This document shows, piece after piece, positions 9,381 through 20,942 of a stretch of DNA of 64,000 nucleotides (position 1 is its first letter; each line of letters starts with the position of its first letter). The translations under genes and the position numbers were made by a program. This DNA comes from Cryptomeria japonica (taxonomy: Eukaryota; Streptophyta; Pinopsida; Cupressales; Cupressaceae), in assembly GCF_030272615.1 (NCBI RefSeq), contig NC_081405.1, positions 160,230,317 through 160,294,316 of the forward strand. The letters run 5' to 3'. Under the pieces are notes generated by a model. The model was not told the origin of the DNA, did no database searches, and was given only the letters and a program-made list of their open reading frames with translations.

Positions 9381-10965
9381 CATCGTGTGCACAAACCGAC
9401 ATCACGAGCATGTCTGGGTGGGCAAGTTTATGCTAGGCATGCCCCTATCGTGCATCCCAAAGTGATAGAATGTCGAGTCATACCATACCTGTGTGATCTC
9501 TCAAGTGCCCTGAGTCCAAGAAATTGTCAAAATTTGATGGACTATTTCTTCAAATCCAGCACACATATGGTCGATCTGTTTGAACCTATGGGGTCACGTG
9601 TGGCTCCTCTACAATGGCCTATCTCGATTTTTGATGACTTGGAGCCATTTTCAATTGGTAGCATTTTTTTGCCTGTTGCAAAAACCGTCAGTTGCATGCA
9701 ATGCAAAGTTGCAGGATTGGCTAGAATTGATTTGATTCATCGTGTGCACAAATTGATGTCAGGAGTGCATTAGAGTGGGTAGGTTTATGCTAGGCATGCC
9801 TCTATCATGCATCAAAAAGCACCAGAACGCCGAGAGTCATACCGTACCGGGGCAATCTCTCAAGTGCCCCGAGTCCAAAAAATTATCAAAATTTGACGGT
9901 TTGTTTCTTCAAATCCAGGACACATATGGTCCATCCATTTGAACTTGTGGGGTCATGTGAGGCTCCTCTATAATGGCCTATCTTGGGTCTTGATGACTCA
10001 GAGCCATTTTCAATTGGTAGCATTTTTTTGCCTGTTGCGAAAACTGTCAGTTGCATGCAATGCAAAGTTGCAGGATTGGCTAGAATTGATTCGACTCGTC
10101 ATGTGCATAAACCGATGTCATGTGCATAAACCGATGTGCATAAACCGATGTGCATAAACCGATGTCATGAGCGTTTCTGGGTGGGCAGGTTTACACTAGG
10201 CATGCCCCTGTTGTGCTTCCCAAAGCGCAAGAACATCGAGAGTCATACCGTATCGGGGCGATCTCTCAAGTGCCCTGAGTCCAACTTTTTTAAAAAATTT
10301 GATGGACTGTTTCTTCCAATCCAGGACACATATGGTCAATCTGTTTGAACCTGTGGGGTCACATGAGGCTCCTCTATAATGGTCTATCTTAGTTTTTAAT
10401 GACTCAACCATTTTCAATTAGTAACATTTTTTTGTCTGCTACAAAAATCGTCAGTTGCATGCAATGCAAAGTTGTAGGATTGGCTAGAATTGATTCAGTT
10501 TATCGTGTGCACAAACCAACATCATGAGTGAGTCTAGGTGGGCAGGTTTATGCTAGGCATGCCCTTGTCATGTATCAAAAATTTCTAGAACGTCGAGAGT
10601 CATACCGTACTAGAGCGATCTCTCAAGTGCCCTGAGTCCAAAAAATTGTCAAAATTTGACGAACTATTTTTTCAAATCCAGGACACATATGGTCAATCCG
10701 TTTGAATCTATGGGGTCACATGATTGACTATCTCGATTTTTGATGACTCAGAGCCATTTTCAATTGGTAGCATTTTTTTGCCTCCTGCAAAAACTGTCAG
10801 TTGTATGCAATGCAAAGTTGCAGGATTGGCTAGAATTGATTCAGCTCGTCGTGTGCACAAACTGACGTCACGAGCGTATCCGAGTGGGTAGGTTTCCATT
10901 AGGTATGCCACTGTTGTGCATTAAAAAGTGCTGAAATGTCGAGAGTCATACCATACCAACGCAAT
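9381..10965 (+). repeat. Satellite array, ~357-bp unit, about 4.5 copies
   Basis: The landmark CRTCRTGTGCAYAAAC recurs near 9381, 9738, 10097, 10501 and 10847. The spacing is about 346-360 bp except one unit enlarged by an internal minisatellite. Each unit holds GGGTGGGCAGGTTTATGC, GAGAGTCATACCGTAC, CTCAAGTGCCCTGAGTCC and TTGCATGCAATGCAAAG. Open frames across it (for example 9285-9773) are by-products of the repeat and differ between units. It lies between the two convergent transposon genes. Confidence 0.85.
10097..10170 (+). repeat. Minisatellite inside the satellite array
   Basis: Four head-to-tail copies of a unit like GTGCATAAACCGAT, two of 18-20 bp and two of 16 bp. They explain why the third satellite unit is longer than the others. 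Confidence 0.8.
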
Positions 10966-10979
10966 GTACAAGTTGTTTG

Positions 10980-11550
10980 ACAACTTTTTTGACAATTTTT
11001 TTGACAACAATGACAATTTTTGCTCAAATTATATCTAGTCTCAATCTATGACCCCTATGACCCGATAATGACTCAAATAATTCTCCATGATTATACAAGA
11101 ATCAAGAATGCTCATGATTGACCTTATCACATTACATATACTCAAAACATAGTCACAAAACATTGACACACAAAATAGTCACAAAACATTGTCACATATT
11201 ATTAAAAAATTTGTCCCTCAATATGGTCAAATCAACTCTTGGCTATTTGATTATACAAAAAAATGTCTTACAAATCATCTCATGGGCTTTTATACAAAAT
11301 TTGGCATTACAATATGTGCAATTCAGCTCATCGCCATTTTAATATACAAAATTTGGCATGCACATATGTACAAATCAACTCATTGCCATTTAAATATACA
11401 ACATTATGCCCCTAAACATGTAAAAATAAGCTCATGGGCATTTATATATAAAAAAAATGAATATAGAATAATTCTTCGATGATTTATACAAAATTCTCAA
11501 AATCATTCTACTCTGAACCATAGAATCAATCAAGTGAGCCTTCAGGATCG
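10980..11550. other. Spacer between satellite and transposase gene
   Basis: AT-rich DNA with loosely repeated ACAAAATTTGGCAT / CAAATCAACTC / GGCATTTATATA segments about 60-70 bp apart (11220-11450). No coding pattern was seen. Confidence 0.45.
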
Positions 11551-11553
11551 ACT

Positions 11554-14440
11554 CTAACCCATTGTGTCAAGTATTGCCTCGTGGTCAGATTCACGAACTT
11601 TCCATAAAATCTTGTTAAGAGGTCTACCACGATACTTCATCAAATGAATATTTGTTGCAACAACAAGGTTAGAGAAATGAAGAATATGTCTGTGTGTTTC
11701 AAAGTCCTCGAACAACCAAACATCAAAATTATTGATAGGGTATCTCCTAAGCCATGTTCCTGTCACAACAACAAACCCTATTGGGTACTCAATACCCTCT
11801 CTGTCAATGATTGTGGTTGTCAATTTTCTTTTTGGCTGAACAGAACGACACAAATATTAATATGTTCCTTCTTCATTGTTCTTTTCTGTAACAACTGCAT
11901 ACACATAATCTGCATTTTATAAAGTGTTAATTAATACAAAAAATAAAGTATGATGTACAAAAAAATAAACCAAAAAGAATACTTGCCAAAAAATTAACTC
12001 AAAAAATCACCTGAATCCACTAGGTCGGATACATGGTCAAAATCCACTGATGTCTCCATTTGGCTCAATTGTAGTGCTTTGGGAATTGGATATGAATCAA
12101 TGGGAACCAATGGTCTACAAGACCATTTGTCAACCCACTCTTGTGATTCATATTCTTCCCACAAACAATACATGCATGAAGAGAAAAAACATACCATTTG
12201 TCTCGTATAAATTACTAGTGAACTTGAATTTGAACTCATAAATGAGTGCATGTCACTCGATCCTACAACTGTACAACAATCTAGAAAACTTTCAATGTTA
12301 GATTCAATGATCAACCAAAAATATCTACGAACCATTGATGTACTTGGATTACCTGGACCCATCGTAGACTTACACCATTGCACAATTATTTCTGCATCTA
12401 TCAACTCAGCACCACCTTCGTACTTCAATTCTTCTCTAGCTAGGACTCTTTTCACACATGCTCTTGCACCATCATGCTCTCCCTTACCATGTCTAGCCTC
12501 AGTGAAATTTCAAAAATGTTCTACACTGCTTGTCATATGCATCCTTGTCAACCAATAAAACATCCTTGCATTCTTGAATTTTGTGGTGCAATTATTTGAC
12601 CATATTAAGTGTCCGTTGTATCGTATGTTCCTTTCCCTTAAACTATCATAGAAAACTTTAAAGCATCCTTATACAAACTCCGATGAATGAGTACGATCAT
12701 CACTTATGTAGAAGTGATACTCTCTTACAACCTTTCTATCCTCCTCTGTGCTATCATCTGCATGCATGAATGCTATGTGTACAAAAATAGAAACTTGTGT
12801 AGAGTGATAATACATAGATTGCACTTCATTTTGAGGTTGTAGTGTATAATTTCAGTGAAATCAACGATAGAGACAATTGTGCCAAGAGGAAATGTGTCCT
12901 TACATAACTTGAATTTCTCATCTAACCATCGAGCTCTATGTGTATGCATTATGTACTCATAAACTAGTTTCTCTTGAAACATTTTCATAAATTCAGCTAC
13001 ACATATCATTTTTCACTAGCTCACATCTCTTCAAATCTTTTCCATCTTTAACTCCATATGTGTCTGTCTTGTATTTTCTGAAAGAAACTAGTTTCGTACC
13101 AATTTCATGTGTGCTCTCCAAATGTACGCATCTTGGTAAACATTGCAAACCACCACATATAGCACAAGAACATTCCAAACAAGGCATCTTATAATAAATG
13201 CAACCATTGTGTCTATTACATAGCACACTTGAAATAAATTCTCTTGCCGACTTAGGAGGTGCTTGTATATTGCATTCCTGGAAAACATCATTAGTGTGCA
13301 AAGTAGAACAAATATGACGAAAACTATCACAGTGCATGGAAAATTGAATATGCATCCTACAACAACACGTGGTGCATACATGATTAATCTTAATATAAAA
13401 AGGTTTTGCCATTTCAAAAAATCTTTGATAAATTCTTATTTGAGGAAACTTTTGAAGGAATCTTTCATAAAATTTAGTTTGAGTCATATCCAAATAGTGT
13501 TTGGCATGTGGCTCACGATTTGTAGACCCAATTCACCTTCTAATAACATCTCTTTGGTTGGGAGAAACTCTTGTGTTGTCATGCCAAAAATTTTAAATTA
13601 ATGTTCTTAGTGCATCAACAACAACCTTGTCTTTGCATGGTAGTCTACCCGAGAATGCCCAAAGAGAATTATTGTTAGGTTCCTCTATTTCTTCCTGCCT
13701 CTTTAATTCTTTACTTAGTGTTGTTCTACTAACATTTAATGACTTACTTGTTTTGCTTATTAAACAATCTTTTTTTATTTTCTTGCTCATTATGGTTGAT
13801 GTAATGACACGTCGAGTAGCATTAGAATCTTTAGTGCGTGATTTTGAACCAATAGCTTGATATGCATCAAATAGATTTCTCACAATAATTCTTTCACTGT
13901 TACTTTCAGATGATCTTAGGCCTAGAATTTCCATTGTCTCTCTAAAATTCAAAGTTTTAATCATTTGAACAATTAATTAACATCTTGCGGTTTGATTTAA
14001 GTTTTCAAAATAGTTTTTCCATATTCTTTTAACCATTCTCCTACAAGTTCATTCATTCATTTTATTGGGCATTGCTTCAATATATTTTCACCAATGTCAA
14101 TTAGACACTTTGGTGTCCTACGAATGATTCTAGGAGGTGTTAACATTGATGCATTATGTACATTCAATTCATCAAATAGAGAAGGTGTATGTTCATCATT
14201 TAATTGATTATTCAATGCGGTATCTTCTTCAATTGCATTAGGTTCATACAATAAATCAAATGTATCTTCTTCAATTGCATTAGGTGCATTATGTTCATTT
14301 GGTAAAATGAATTGAGATGTTGAGGATGGCATACATTCTTCTCCCATTGTTCTTATGTCACGTAATTTCTTCATACACTACCTTTGTCTTTCCTTTTCAG
14401 CCTCTCATTGTTCCATCGTTCCTCGCTTGTTCTTTCCCAT
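11554..14440 (-). pseudogene. DDE-type transposase pseudogene of the DNA transposon
   Basis: The minus-strand start is MGKNKRGTMEQ at 14440. An acidic, low-complexity N-terminus to about 14057 is followed by a helix-turn-helix-like stretch (NVSRTTLSKELKRQ, about 13735). A Cys-rich region (CTTCCC, CLECSCAIC, CLPRC, 13390-13130) comes next, then a block with DDE-like motifs: IVDFTE at about 12860, YISDDRTHSSEF at about 12695, WSNNCTTKFKN at about 12590 and HGKGEHDGARACVKR at about 12480-12440. A further Cys segment is CFFSSCMYC (about 12190). An intron of 101 bp (12010-11910, GT...AG) joins the last exon, which ends at 11554. Breaks: in-frame TGA/TAG codons (14407, 14392, 12668, 12511 regions) and frameshifts near 13970, 13600 and 12855. 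The Asn in WSNNC may replace an acidic catalytic residue. The protein would cut and join the transposon ends. The superfamily is uncertain. Confidence 0.7.
11910..12010 (-). other. Putative last intron of the transposase gene
   Basis: On the minus strand the donor is GGATTCAG then GTGATTTTTT, and the acceptor is AAAATGCAG then ATTATGTG. Removing it joins VDS to DYVYAVV without a stop. The interval itself is AT-rich with stops in all frames. Confidence 0.55.
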
Positions 14441-14817
14441 GGTTGATATCAGTTGTCCTAAATAGAATCATATTACATATATATGTAAACAAAAGTTCAT
14501 AAATAAACAAATAGCCATAAATATGCATCTTATCACTATTTTTTGGAATCAAACTATTAAACAATCACAATACTATTGACAAAACTAATAAGAACAACAA
14601 TTCAATCATTTGAAATCATGCAAAAACAAAAAATTCACATACTTCTATGTATAAAACAATGATAAAAGTGCAGACACAGTTCCAGTGGGGCCTTCAACGA
14701 CCTCAAAAACTTCTTTTGAATCCGTTGAGGCTCTTGGGCAACTAAAACTATGTCTATGTACTATGTACGTGCTACATTAATAATCACATCCGCATTGTTA
14801 GTCCATAAAATGTTGGT
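14441..14817. other. 5' flank of the transposase gene
   Basis: AT-rich, with no motif recognised. It ends at the copia 1 insertion. Confidence 0.4.
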
Positions 14818-16311
14818 TGTTGGCATTATAACAGACAAGGAGAGATTGTTGGAATTTCAATAAGGATATTGAGAAGGTTGTTGATGATTATGGATATAAC
14901 TGATTAAGGATGTTTACTGTCTTAATATTATTATTTTGTCATTTATGTCAAGAAATTGATTTTCTAATTCAGTATGATGTTGCCATATCTTGAGAAGTAT
15001 GATTTGATGAGTATAAAGATGTCGGTAAAAGACACAGAAAGAATATGATGAATAAGGGGAGGAATAAGTTATTCAATGGGCAGCTATTACCGAGTTAGAC
15101 AATGATGAGATCATGATGTTTAGATTGTTTTGATATCATACATATGTTATTGATTGTAAGTTTAATACTATACTATGTTACCGAGCAAAGAACCTAGTCG
15201 GTAAACCCTAAGGTTATCACTATCGGTTAATGAAGGCAGAATGTCTACTGAGTGAAGTTTAGTATTTACCGAGTTGCAACCGAGTAATAACAAAATGCAT
15301 TGAATGAATAAAAGCATTATTTAATGAAGGAAGCTGATGAGTTGGCTATGATTAAATGATTGGTATGTCGTGAATGAAGTTTGTTAAAGAATCTATGGCA
15401 AAGGAAAATCGGCAGGAAGATCTATAGCTCAGATTGAACTGCAATACCCTAGCACAAGTTCTAAGAAATGTATGCAAGTTCCAAGGCGGGGTAAAACATT
15501 TTCAGATCAAAGGATACATTGAACCTGGTCAAGTTTGAAGATCTGATGGCTATGATTGATCATGGGAAATGTGATCAAGGAGACTAAGTGGTTGGCGAAT
15601 TGTTTATAAATAAGGAACTGTTGATAAACAATGTATGTGGGCAAGTGTATGCACAGGGATGCTACATAGTGATTACCGAGCACTGAAGCTTAAAGATCTA
15701 TTTGAATAACAGAGTATAGAGCCCAACAGATGGACAAGATTAGTCCTATTGTATTGAGCAAATAAGAATATGCTTTAGCATTTTTAGATGTGAAGTTGCA
15801 GATAGATTTTTATTACTATTATTTTGTAAAGTGACAGAAAATCTCTTAACCGAGTGGACTTAACAGTCTTATTTGTAAAACCCTGTAGCAAGGTGACATT
15901 TTGATTGAGTGTTTGAAATCCTTTAACAAGGTCACTTCTAACAAGGTGAAGATCCTAACAGATCTGAGGGAAATCCCTTAATCGGGTCACATTTAGCAAT
16001 GTGTTTGTAATCTTTAATAGGATTTTCTTTTAACCGAGCATACTCTAGAAGAGTATATTTCTTAGTGGGTCCGAAATCCCACAGTGGTTTTTCCCTATTT
16101 GGGTTTCCCCGTTAAATCTGGTGTTATGAGTGTTATGATGTTTATATGCTTTTGAGTTTGCATGTTTAGCAGTTTTGGTTATATTACTGAAGTATATATT
16201 ATCGAGGTTGAATTTGTTGTTTTTATGGAAGATTAAGTTTGTATGATTCACCCCCCCCTCTCATCTTATTAGCTTGGCATTTATACTTAACATTAAGTAT
16301 CAGAACTATCA
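14818..16311 (+). repeat. Copia 1 5' LTR
   Basis: TG...CA ends, a TATAAATAA box at 15605-15613, and the R/U5 landmark GATTCACCCCCCCCT near 16246. The CCGAG motif is frequent throughout. Confidence 0.85.
15605..15613 (+). promoter_or_regulatory. TATA box of copia 1 5' LTR
   Basis: TATAAATAA preceded by TTGTT. It is conserved at 21700-21708 in the 3' LTR and at 44298-44306 in copia 2 (TATAAATAG). Confidence 0.55.
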
Positions 16312-16313
16312 AT

Positions 16314-16325
16314 TGGTATCAGAGC
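16314..16325 (+). other. Copia 1 primer binding site
   Basis: TGGTATCAGAGC, two bases after the LTR end. It matches the plant initiator tRNA-Met primer consensus exactly. Confidence 0.9.
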
Positions 16326-16380
16326 TTCTGGACTCCAAAAGAAGAAAAAGTTTAAAAGTACTTGAGGCAAAGATCCAAAG

Positions 16381-17450
16381 ATGTATAAGAGGGATGCACC
16401 GAAGATGAACAAGTCAAGTTTCTCTACATGACAGAAAAGGATGAAGCTACACCTATCAGGAGTTGGAGAATATGTTGTATATTATCTGGAGAATGATTTC
16501 ATCACACTGAGCACCTATCCATTACCAATGGAAGAGATAAAGGCAAACCACGAACATATTCAAGCAATGATTGAAATAACATCTGCATTAACCGATTTAG
16601 AGTTTAATGATCTAGAAGGCTACAATGATGCAAAGGCAATGTGGGACAAGCTCATATCTATGTATGGTGGAGATGAACATGTTCAAAGAGCAAAAGTGGA
16701 TAGTCTAAGAGGACAACTTGAATCTATGAGGATGAATGAAGGTGAGAACATAACTCAGTACAATACAAGACTAAAGGAGATTGTCAAACAAATCAAAGGA
16801 ATAGGTGGAACTATTGAAGAAAAGGATATAACAATTAAGTTGTTAAGAACCCTTCTACCAGCTTATGCAATTCAAGTCTCTGCAATCAATGAATTGAGGT
16901 CTGTACCCAATATGCCAGTTTCATTAGATGCCACTATTGGTAAGCTACATGCATTTGAGTTAAGTAACTTTGATAACAGTGGGTCATCGGTAAATAAAGT
17001 TGAATTTGCATTTAGTTCTTTTTATATTGGTGAATCTGATGATTACAATGATAGAATGAGTAAGTACACTAAAGGGGGTCATAGTGGAGCAAGTGAAAGA
17101 TTTCGCAAGAACATGGAGGAAGTACACAAACTGTATGAGGAAATCAGAAAGCAAGAAGTGTTTGAAGCACTATTAGCTAGAAGGTTACCGAGAGGCAAAG
17201 GGGAGTATAAAGGAAAACTACCTTTGAAATGTTTCAATTGTGATAAGATAGGACATATGGCTTCTAACTGTCCTGACAAAGAATCTACTGAGAAGAGAGA
17301 TTATTGAGATGATAGATAGAAAGATAATCATTATAGAGGACACCGAGACTTCAGAAGAAGAGATAGAAAGTCATGCTTAATAGCCAATGAGGAATCCAAT
17401 TATGATAAATCAGATGAAACTGATATAGAGGAATTAGTTTATGTGGCTAT
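16381..17450 (+). pseudogene. Copia 1 gag
   Basis: The start is MYKRDAPKMNKSSFST at 16381, but codon 17 (16429-16431) is TGA where copia 2 has TGG. The frame is then open to 17304. It carries the UBN2-type gag region (about residues 25-190: ITSALTDLEFNDLEGYNDA, WDKLISMYGGDE, LLRTLLPAY). A complete zinc knuckle follows, C-x2-C-x4-H-x4-C (CFNCDKIGHMASNCPDK, about 17229-17279). TGA at 17305-17307 (CGA in copia 2) and TAG at 17317-17319 (CAG in copia 2) end the frame. Gag would form the particle that packages element RNA in the cytoplasm. Confidence 0.85.
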
Positions 17451-17853
17451 CAAAGATGGATCAGATGAAGAAAGGTATGAAGAAAAAGCCCTAATATCTC
17501 ACATAAATACTAATAATTCTTGGATGATAGACAGTGGATGCTCACATCACATGACAGGTGATAAACACAAGTTTGTTATGTTAGAAGACTATGATGGAGG
17601 CTATGTAAGATTTGGTAATGATGCACCATGTCCGGTAAAAGGTAAAGGATCTATAACACTTCTTGACAATGCAAGATGCAATGATGTTTATTGGGTTGAA
17701 GGTTTGAAATACAATTTGCTGAGTGTAGCACAGCTAAACAATATAGGATACCAAATAGAATTTCAGAAAGGAATTGTCAAAGTTCATGACAAGCATGAAA
17801 AGTTAGCTGCTACCGGGACACAAACAAAAGGTAACACATGTCACCTTGACTGA
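17443..17853 (+). pseudogene. Copia 1 protease region
   Basis: Open stretch with the retroviral-type aspartic protease start WMIDSGCSHHMTGD (D-S-G at about residues 31-33) and the flap-like region LKYNLLSVAQL typical of copia protease. A TGA at 17851-17853 replaces the Ser codon seen in copia 2 (TCA to TGA). It would process the Gag-Pol polyprotein. Confidence 0.85.
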
Positions 17854-18735
17854 ACTCGGAATAAATATTTGTATGCAAAGATAGATGATACCTGGTTATG
17901 GCATAAAAGGTTTTGTCATGTAAATTTTGATAATCTGACCAAAATAAGCAAGAAGCACCGAGTATGAGGTTTACCAAGTCTTGAAAAACCTAAGAATGCT
18001 ATGTGCCGAGGATGCCAGAAGGGTAAAATAACAAGATCAAGCTTTACAAGTAAGTCCTACACTTCTACGGGAATTTTAGATCTTGTGCACATTGATCTTT
18101 GTGGTCCTATGAAAGTTCAAAGTTATTATGGTGATAAATATTTCATATTATTTGTGGATGATTATTCAAGGATGATGTCAGTTATGTTTTTAAAAGAAAA
18201 ATTAGAAGCCTTTCAAATGTTTAAATGGTACAAGGCAAGAGTTGAAAATGAAATAGGAAGACAACTGAAATGTCTTAGATCAGATAGAGGAGGAGAGTTC
18301 ACATCTGATGAGTTCAACCTATTATGTAATGATCATGGTATAAAAAGACAAGTCTCTGCACCAAGAACTCCACAACAAAATGGAATTGCTGAGAAAAGAA
18401 ATAGATCTATTGTGGATTGTGCCAGAACCCCGATGATTGAAAAGAAGGTGCCACAAACATTTTGGAGAGAAGCAATAAGCACATCAGTTTACACCCTGAA
18501 CCGAGTACAACTGAAGAAAGGAACTTTGAAGACACCATATGAAATCTGGTATGACAAGAAACCTAATGTAAGTTATTTTAAAATCTTTGGAAGTAGATGC
18601 TATGTACACAAAGATGATAGAAATGACAAGTTTTATTAGAAAAGTGAAGAAGGAACATTTCTTGGTTATTCTTCTAGAAGTAAAGCATTTAAATGTCTGA
18701 TCAAATTATCTAACAAAATAGTAGAAAGTGCAAAT
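17854..18735 (+). pseudogene. Copia 1 integrase
   Basis: The GAG_pre-integrase zinc motif is visible: WLWHKRFCHVNFDNL then CRGCQKGK (H-x-H...C-x2-C), with a TGA between them at about 17966. The catalytic core follows: Asp in LVHIDLCGP, Asp in CLRSDRGGEFTSDEF and Glu in TPQQNGIAEKRNR, giving a complete D,D,E set. TAG at 18637-18639 (CAG in copia 2) stops the frame. The protein would insert element cDNA into chromosomes. Confidence 0.85.
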
Positions 18736-20525
18736 GTGAAAATTGATGAATTTGCAGAAAGAAATGATGAAGGAAACTCCAAAGAACCAGAAGATTATGA
18801 CAAATTTGTCTATGTTCAACCGACAAGTCCTACCGAGAAAACTGCAGAAGGAAATAAAGAGAATGTTCGGTTACTGAGTGATGAAGAAGATCATACAGAG
18901 CCTACCGAGCCTGTATTAGCCAAGTATGTCAGAAGACATTATGCATCAAGTCAGATTATAGGAGATAAGGATGATCCAGTGATGACAAGGAACAAACTGA
19001 GACAGAACACGTCTGATATTTGAATTTGAACTGAGAATAGTGAAAGACGCATTTAACAGTGAAGATTGGATAAATGCTATGACAGAAGAGATGATCAAAC
19101 CAAGAAGAACGACACATGGACACTGGTCCCAAGACCGAAGGACAAAAATGTAATCGATACAAAGTGGATTTTCAAAAACAAGCTGAATGAAAAAGGTGAG
19201 GTCATTCGAAAAAAAGCTAGATTAGTTTGCAAAGGTTATGCCCAAGAAGAAGGAATTGATTATGGTGAGACTTTTGCACCTGTGGCAAGATTTGAAGGAG
19301 TAAGAACATTGTTGGCATATGCTGCTTATAAGAATTTCAAGGTATATCAAATATTGTCAAATCTGCATTTCTGAATGGTATATTATAATTTTTTATTGAA
19401 CAACCTGAAGGATTTGTTGAAGACAAGAATAAAGATCAGGTATGTAAATTGAACAAAGCTTTATATGGTTTGAAACAAGCACCTAGAGCATGGTATGAAA
19501 TATTGCACTCTTATTTAATCAAGATTGGTTTTATAAGGACAAGTGAAAACAACAATATGTACATGAAGAATGATGAAAATGGAATACTGATCTCAACCAT
19601 ATTTGTTGATGATATTATCTTTTGTGGAAATGACTCTCTATGTAAGAACTTTGGAAATGAAATGAGCAAAGAATTTGAGATGTCATTAATCGGTGAGATA
19701 AAGTATTTTATAGGTTTACATATACTACAAATGAAAAATGAGATTTTCATTACTCAATCCAAGTACATAAAGGAAATCTTGAAGAAATTTGGAATGGAGG
19801 ATTCAAAACTAGTAAGTACTCCTATGACTAGCAACTGTAAACTATCAAAGAATGATGAATCTACATCTGTTGATGAGACACTTTACCGATCCATGATTGG
19901 AAAGTTGCAATATGTTGTTCACAGCAGGCCAGACATAGCACATGCAGTAGGTATAGTTGCAAGATTCTTTGCAGATCCTAAGGAAACACACATGACAACA
20001 ATCAAGAGAATTTTCAGATACTTGAAAGGCACTGAAGATTATGGCTTAGTATATCAGAAAAGAAATGATTTTGATTTAAAAGTTTATACTGATGCTGATT
20101 GGGCAGGAAACATTGATGATAGGAAAAGCACAAGTGGAGGAGCTTTCTTTTTAGAAGAAAGACTAGTGAGTTGGCTTAGCAAGAAACAAGGATGTGTTTG
20201 ACAGTCAACAACAGAAGCTGAATACGTTGCTGCAGCATTGAATTGTACCAACATAGCATGGATCAAACAATTGCTGGAAGGTATAAATGAGAAAGTGACC
20301 AATCCAATAACTATATTCTATGACAATACTAGTGCCATTAACATCTCAAAGAATCCTATTATGCACTCTAAGACAAAGCACATCTCTATCAAATATCATT
20401 ATCTTAGAGAAGAAGCTCAAGAGAAGAAAGTGGTATTGGAGTATGTTAGCACAAAGGAACAAATAGCAGATATCTTCACCAAGCCACTGCCAAGGGACAT
20501 TTTTGAGTATCTCAGAATTAAGTAA
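18736..20525 (+). pseudogene. Copia 1 reverse transcriptase-RNase H
   Basis: Linker at 18736-19022, then RT from [19 protein letters not shown] (about 19110) through the FVDDIIFCG active-site box (about 19600). RNase H follows, with TDADWAGNIDDRKSTSGG (about 20090) and the C-terminal [13 protein letters not shown] and [10 protein letters not shown] (to about 20500). Breaks: a 2-nt deletion near 19010, a 1-nt deletion near 19095, a deletion at about 19353 that removes the first catalytic Asp (QMDVK in copia 2), a short loss near 19385 and a TGA at 20199-20201. The RT box itself is intact. It would copy element RNA into DNA. Confidence 0.85.
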
Positions 20526-20942
20526 GGGGTCCTACCCCTATCTTCTACTCACTGACCGAGTTTGGCGAAAGCATCAATTCAATGACTCTACAGAATATTT
20601 TTTAGGAGTTGATGCTGATTTACACACTTTAGGATGTTTTCTAAAGGTGTGTAGGAAACAAATATAGGGAACGGTAATTGAAGACAAAATGCTCTGACTG
20701 AGACTAAGTTGACACATAACAACAGGAAATCACTTCATACAGGAAGAAATTATGTTTTAGTTCTTTACTTTTTGGCATTTTTGTCAAAGGGGGAGAAGAC
20801 TGGAGAAAAGGAGTGGATACTAATGTATGGGGGAGAAGACTGATGACAGGGGGAGAGCATTTCAGCATTTCAAAATCTCACAGCAATCTGAATCAATTAG
20901 GTCAAATCAATTGGTTTTGCCATCAATGCCAAAGGGGGAGAT
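20526..20942 (+). other. Copia 1 3' untranslated region and polypurine tracts
   Basis: The tract immediately before the LTR is AAAGGGGGAGAT (20931-20942), which primes plus-strand DNA. A nearly identical CAAAGGGGGAGAAG lies about 150 bp upstream (near 20786-20799). GGGGGAGA also recurs at about 20830 and 20850. No coding sequence follows the pol stop. Confidence 0.8.

Noticed and set aside
9285-9773. 162-codon open frame on the plus strand, with similar ones at 9939-10348
   Set aside because: It lies wholly in the 357-bp satellite. The frame and sequence differ between units, and no domain is visible.
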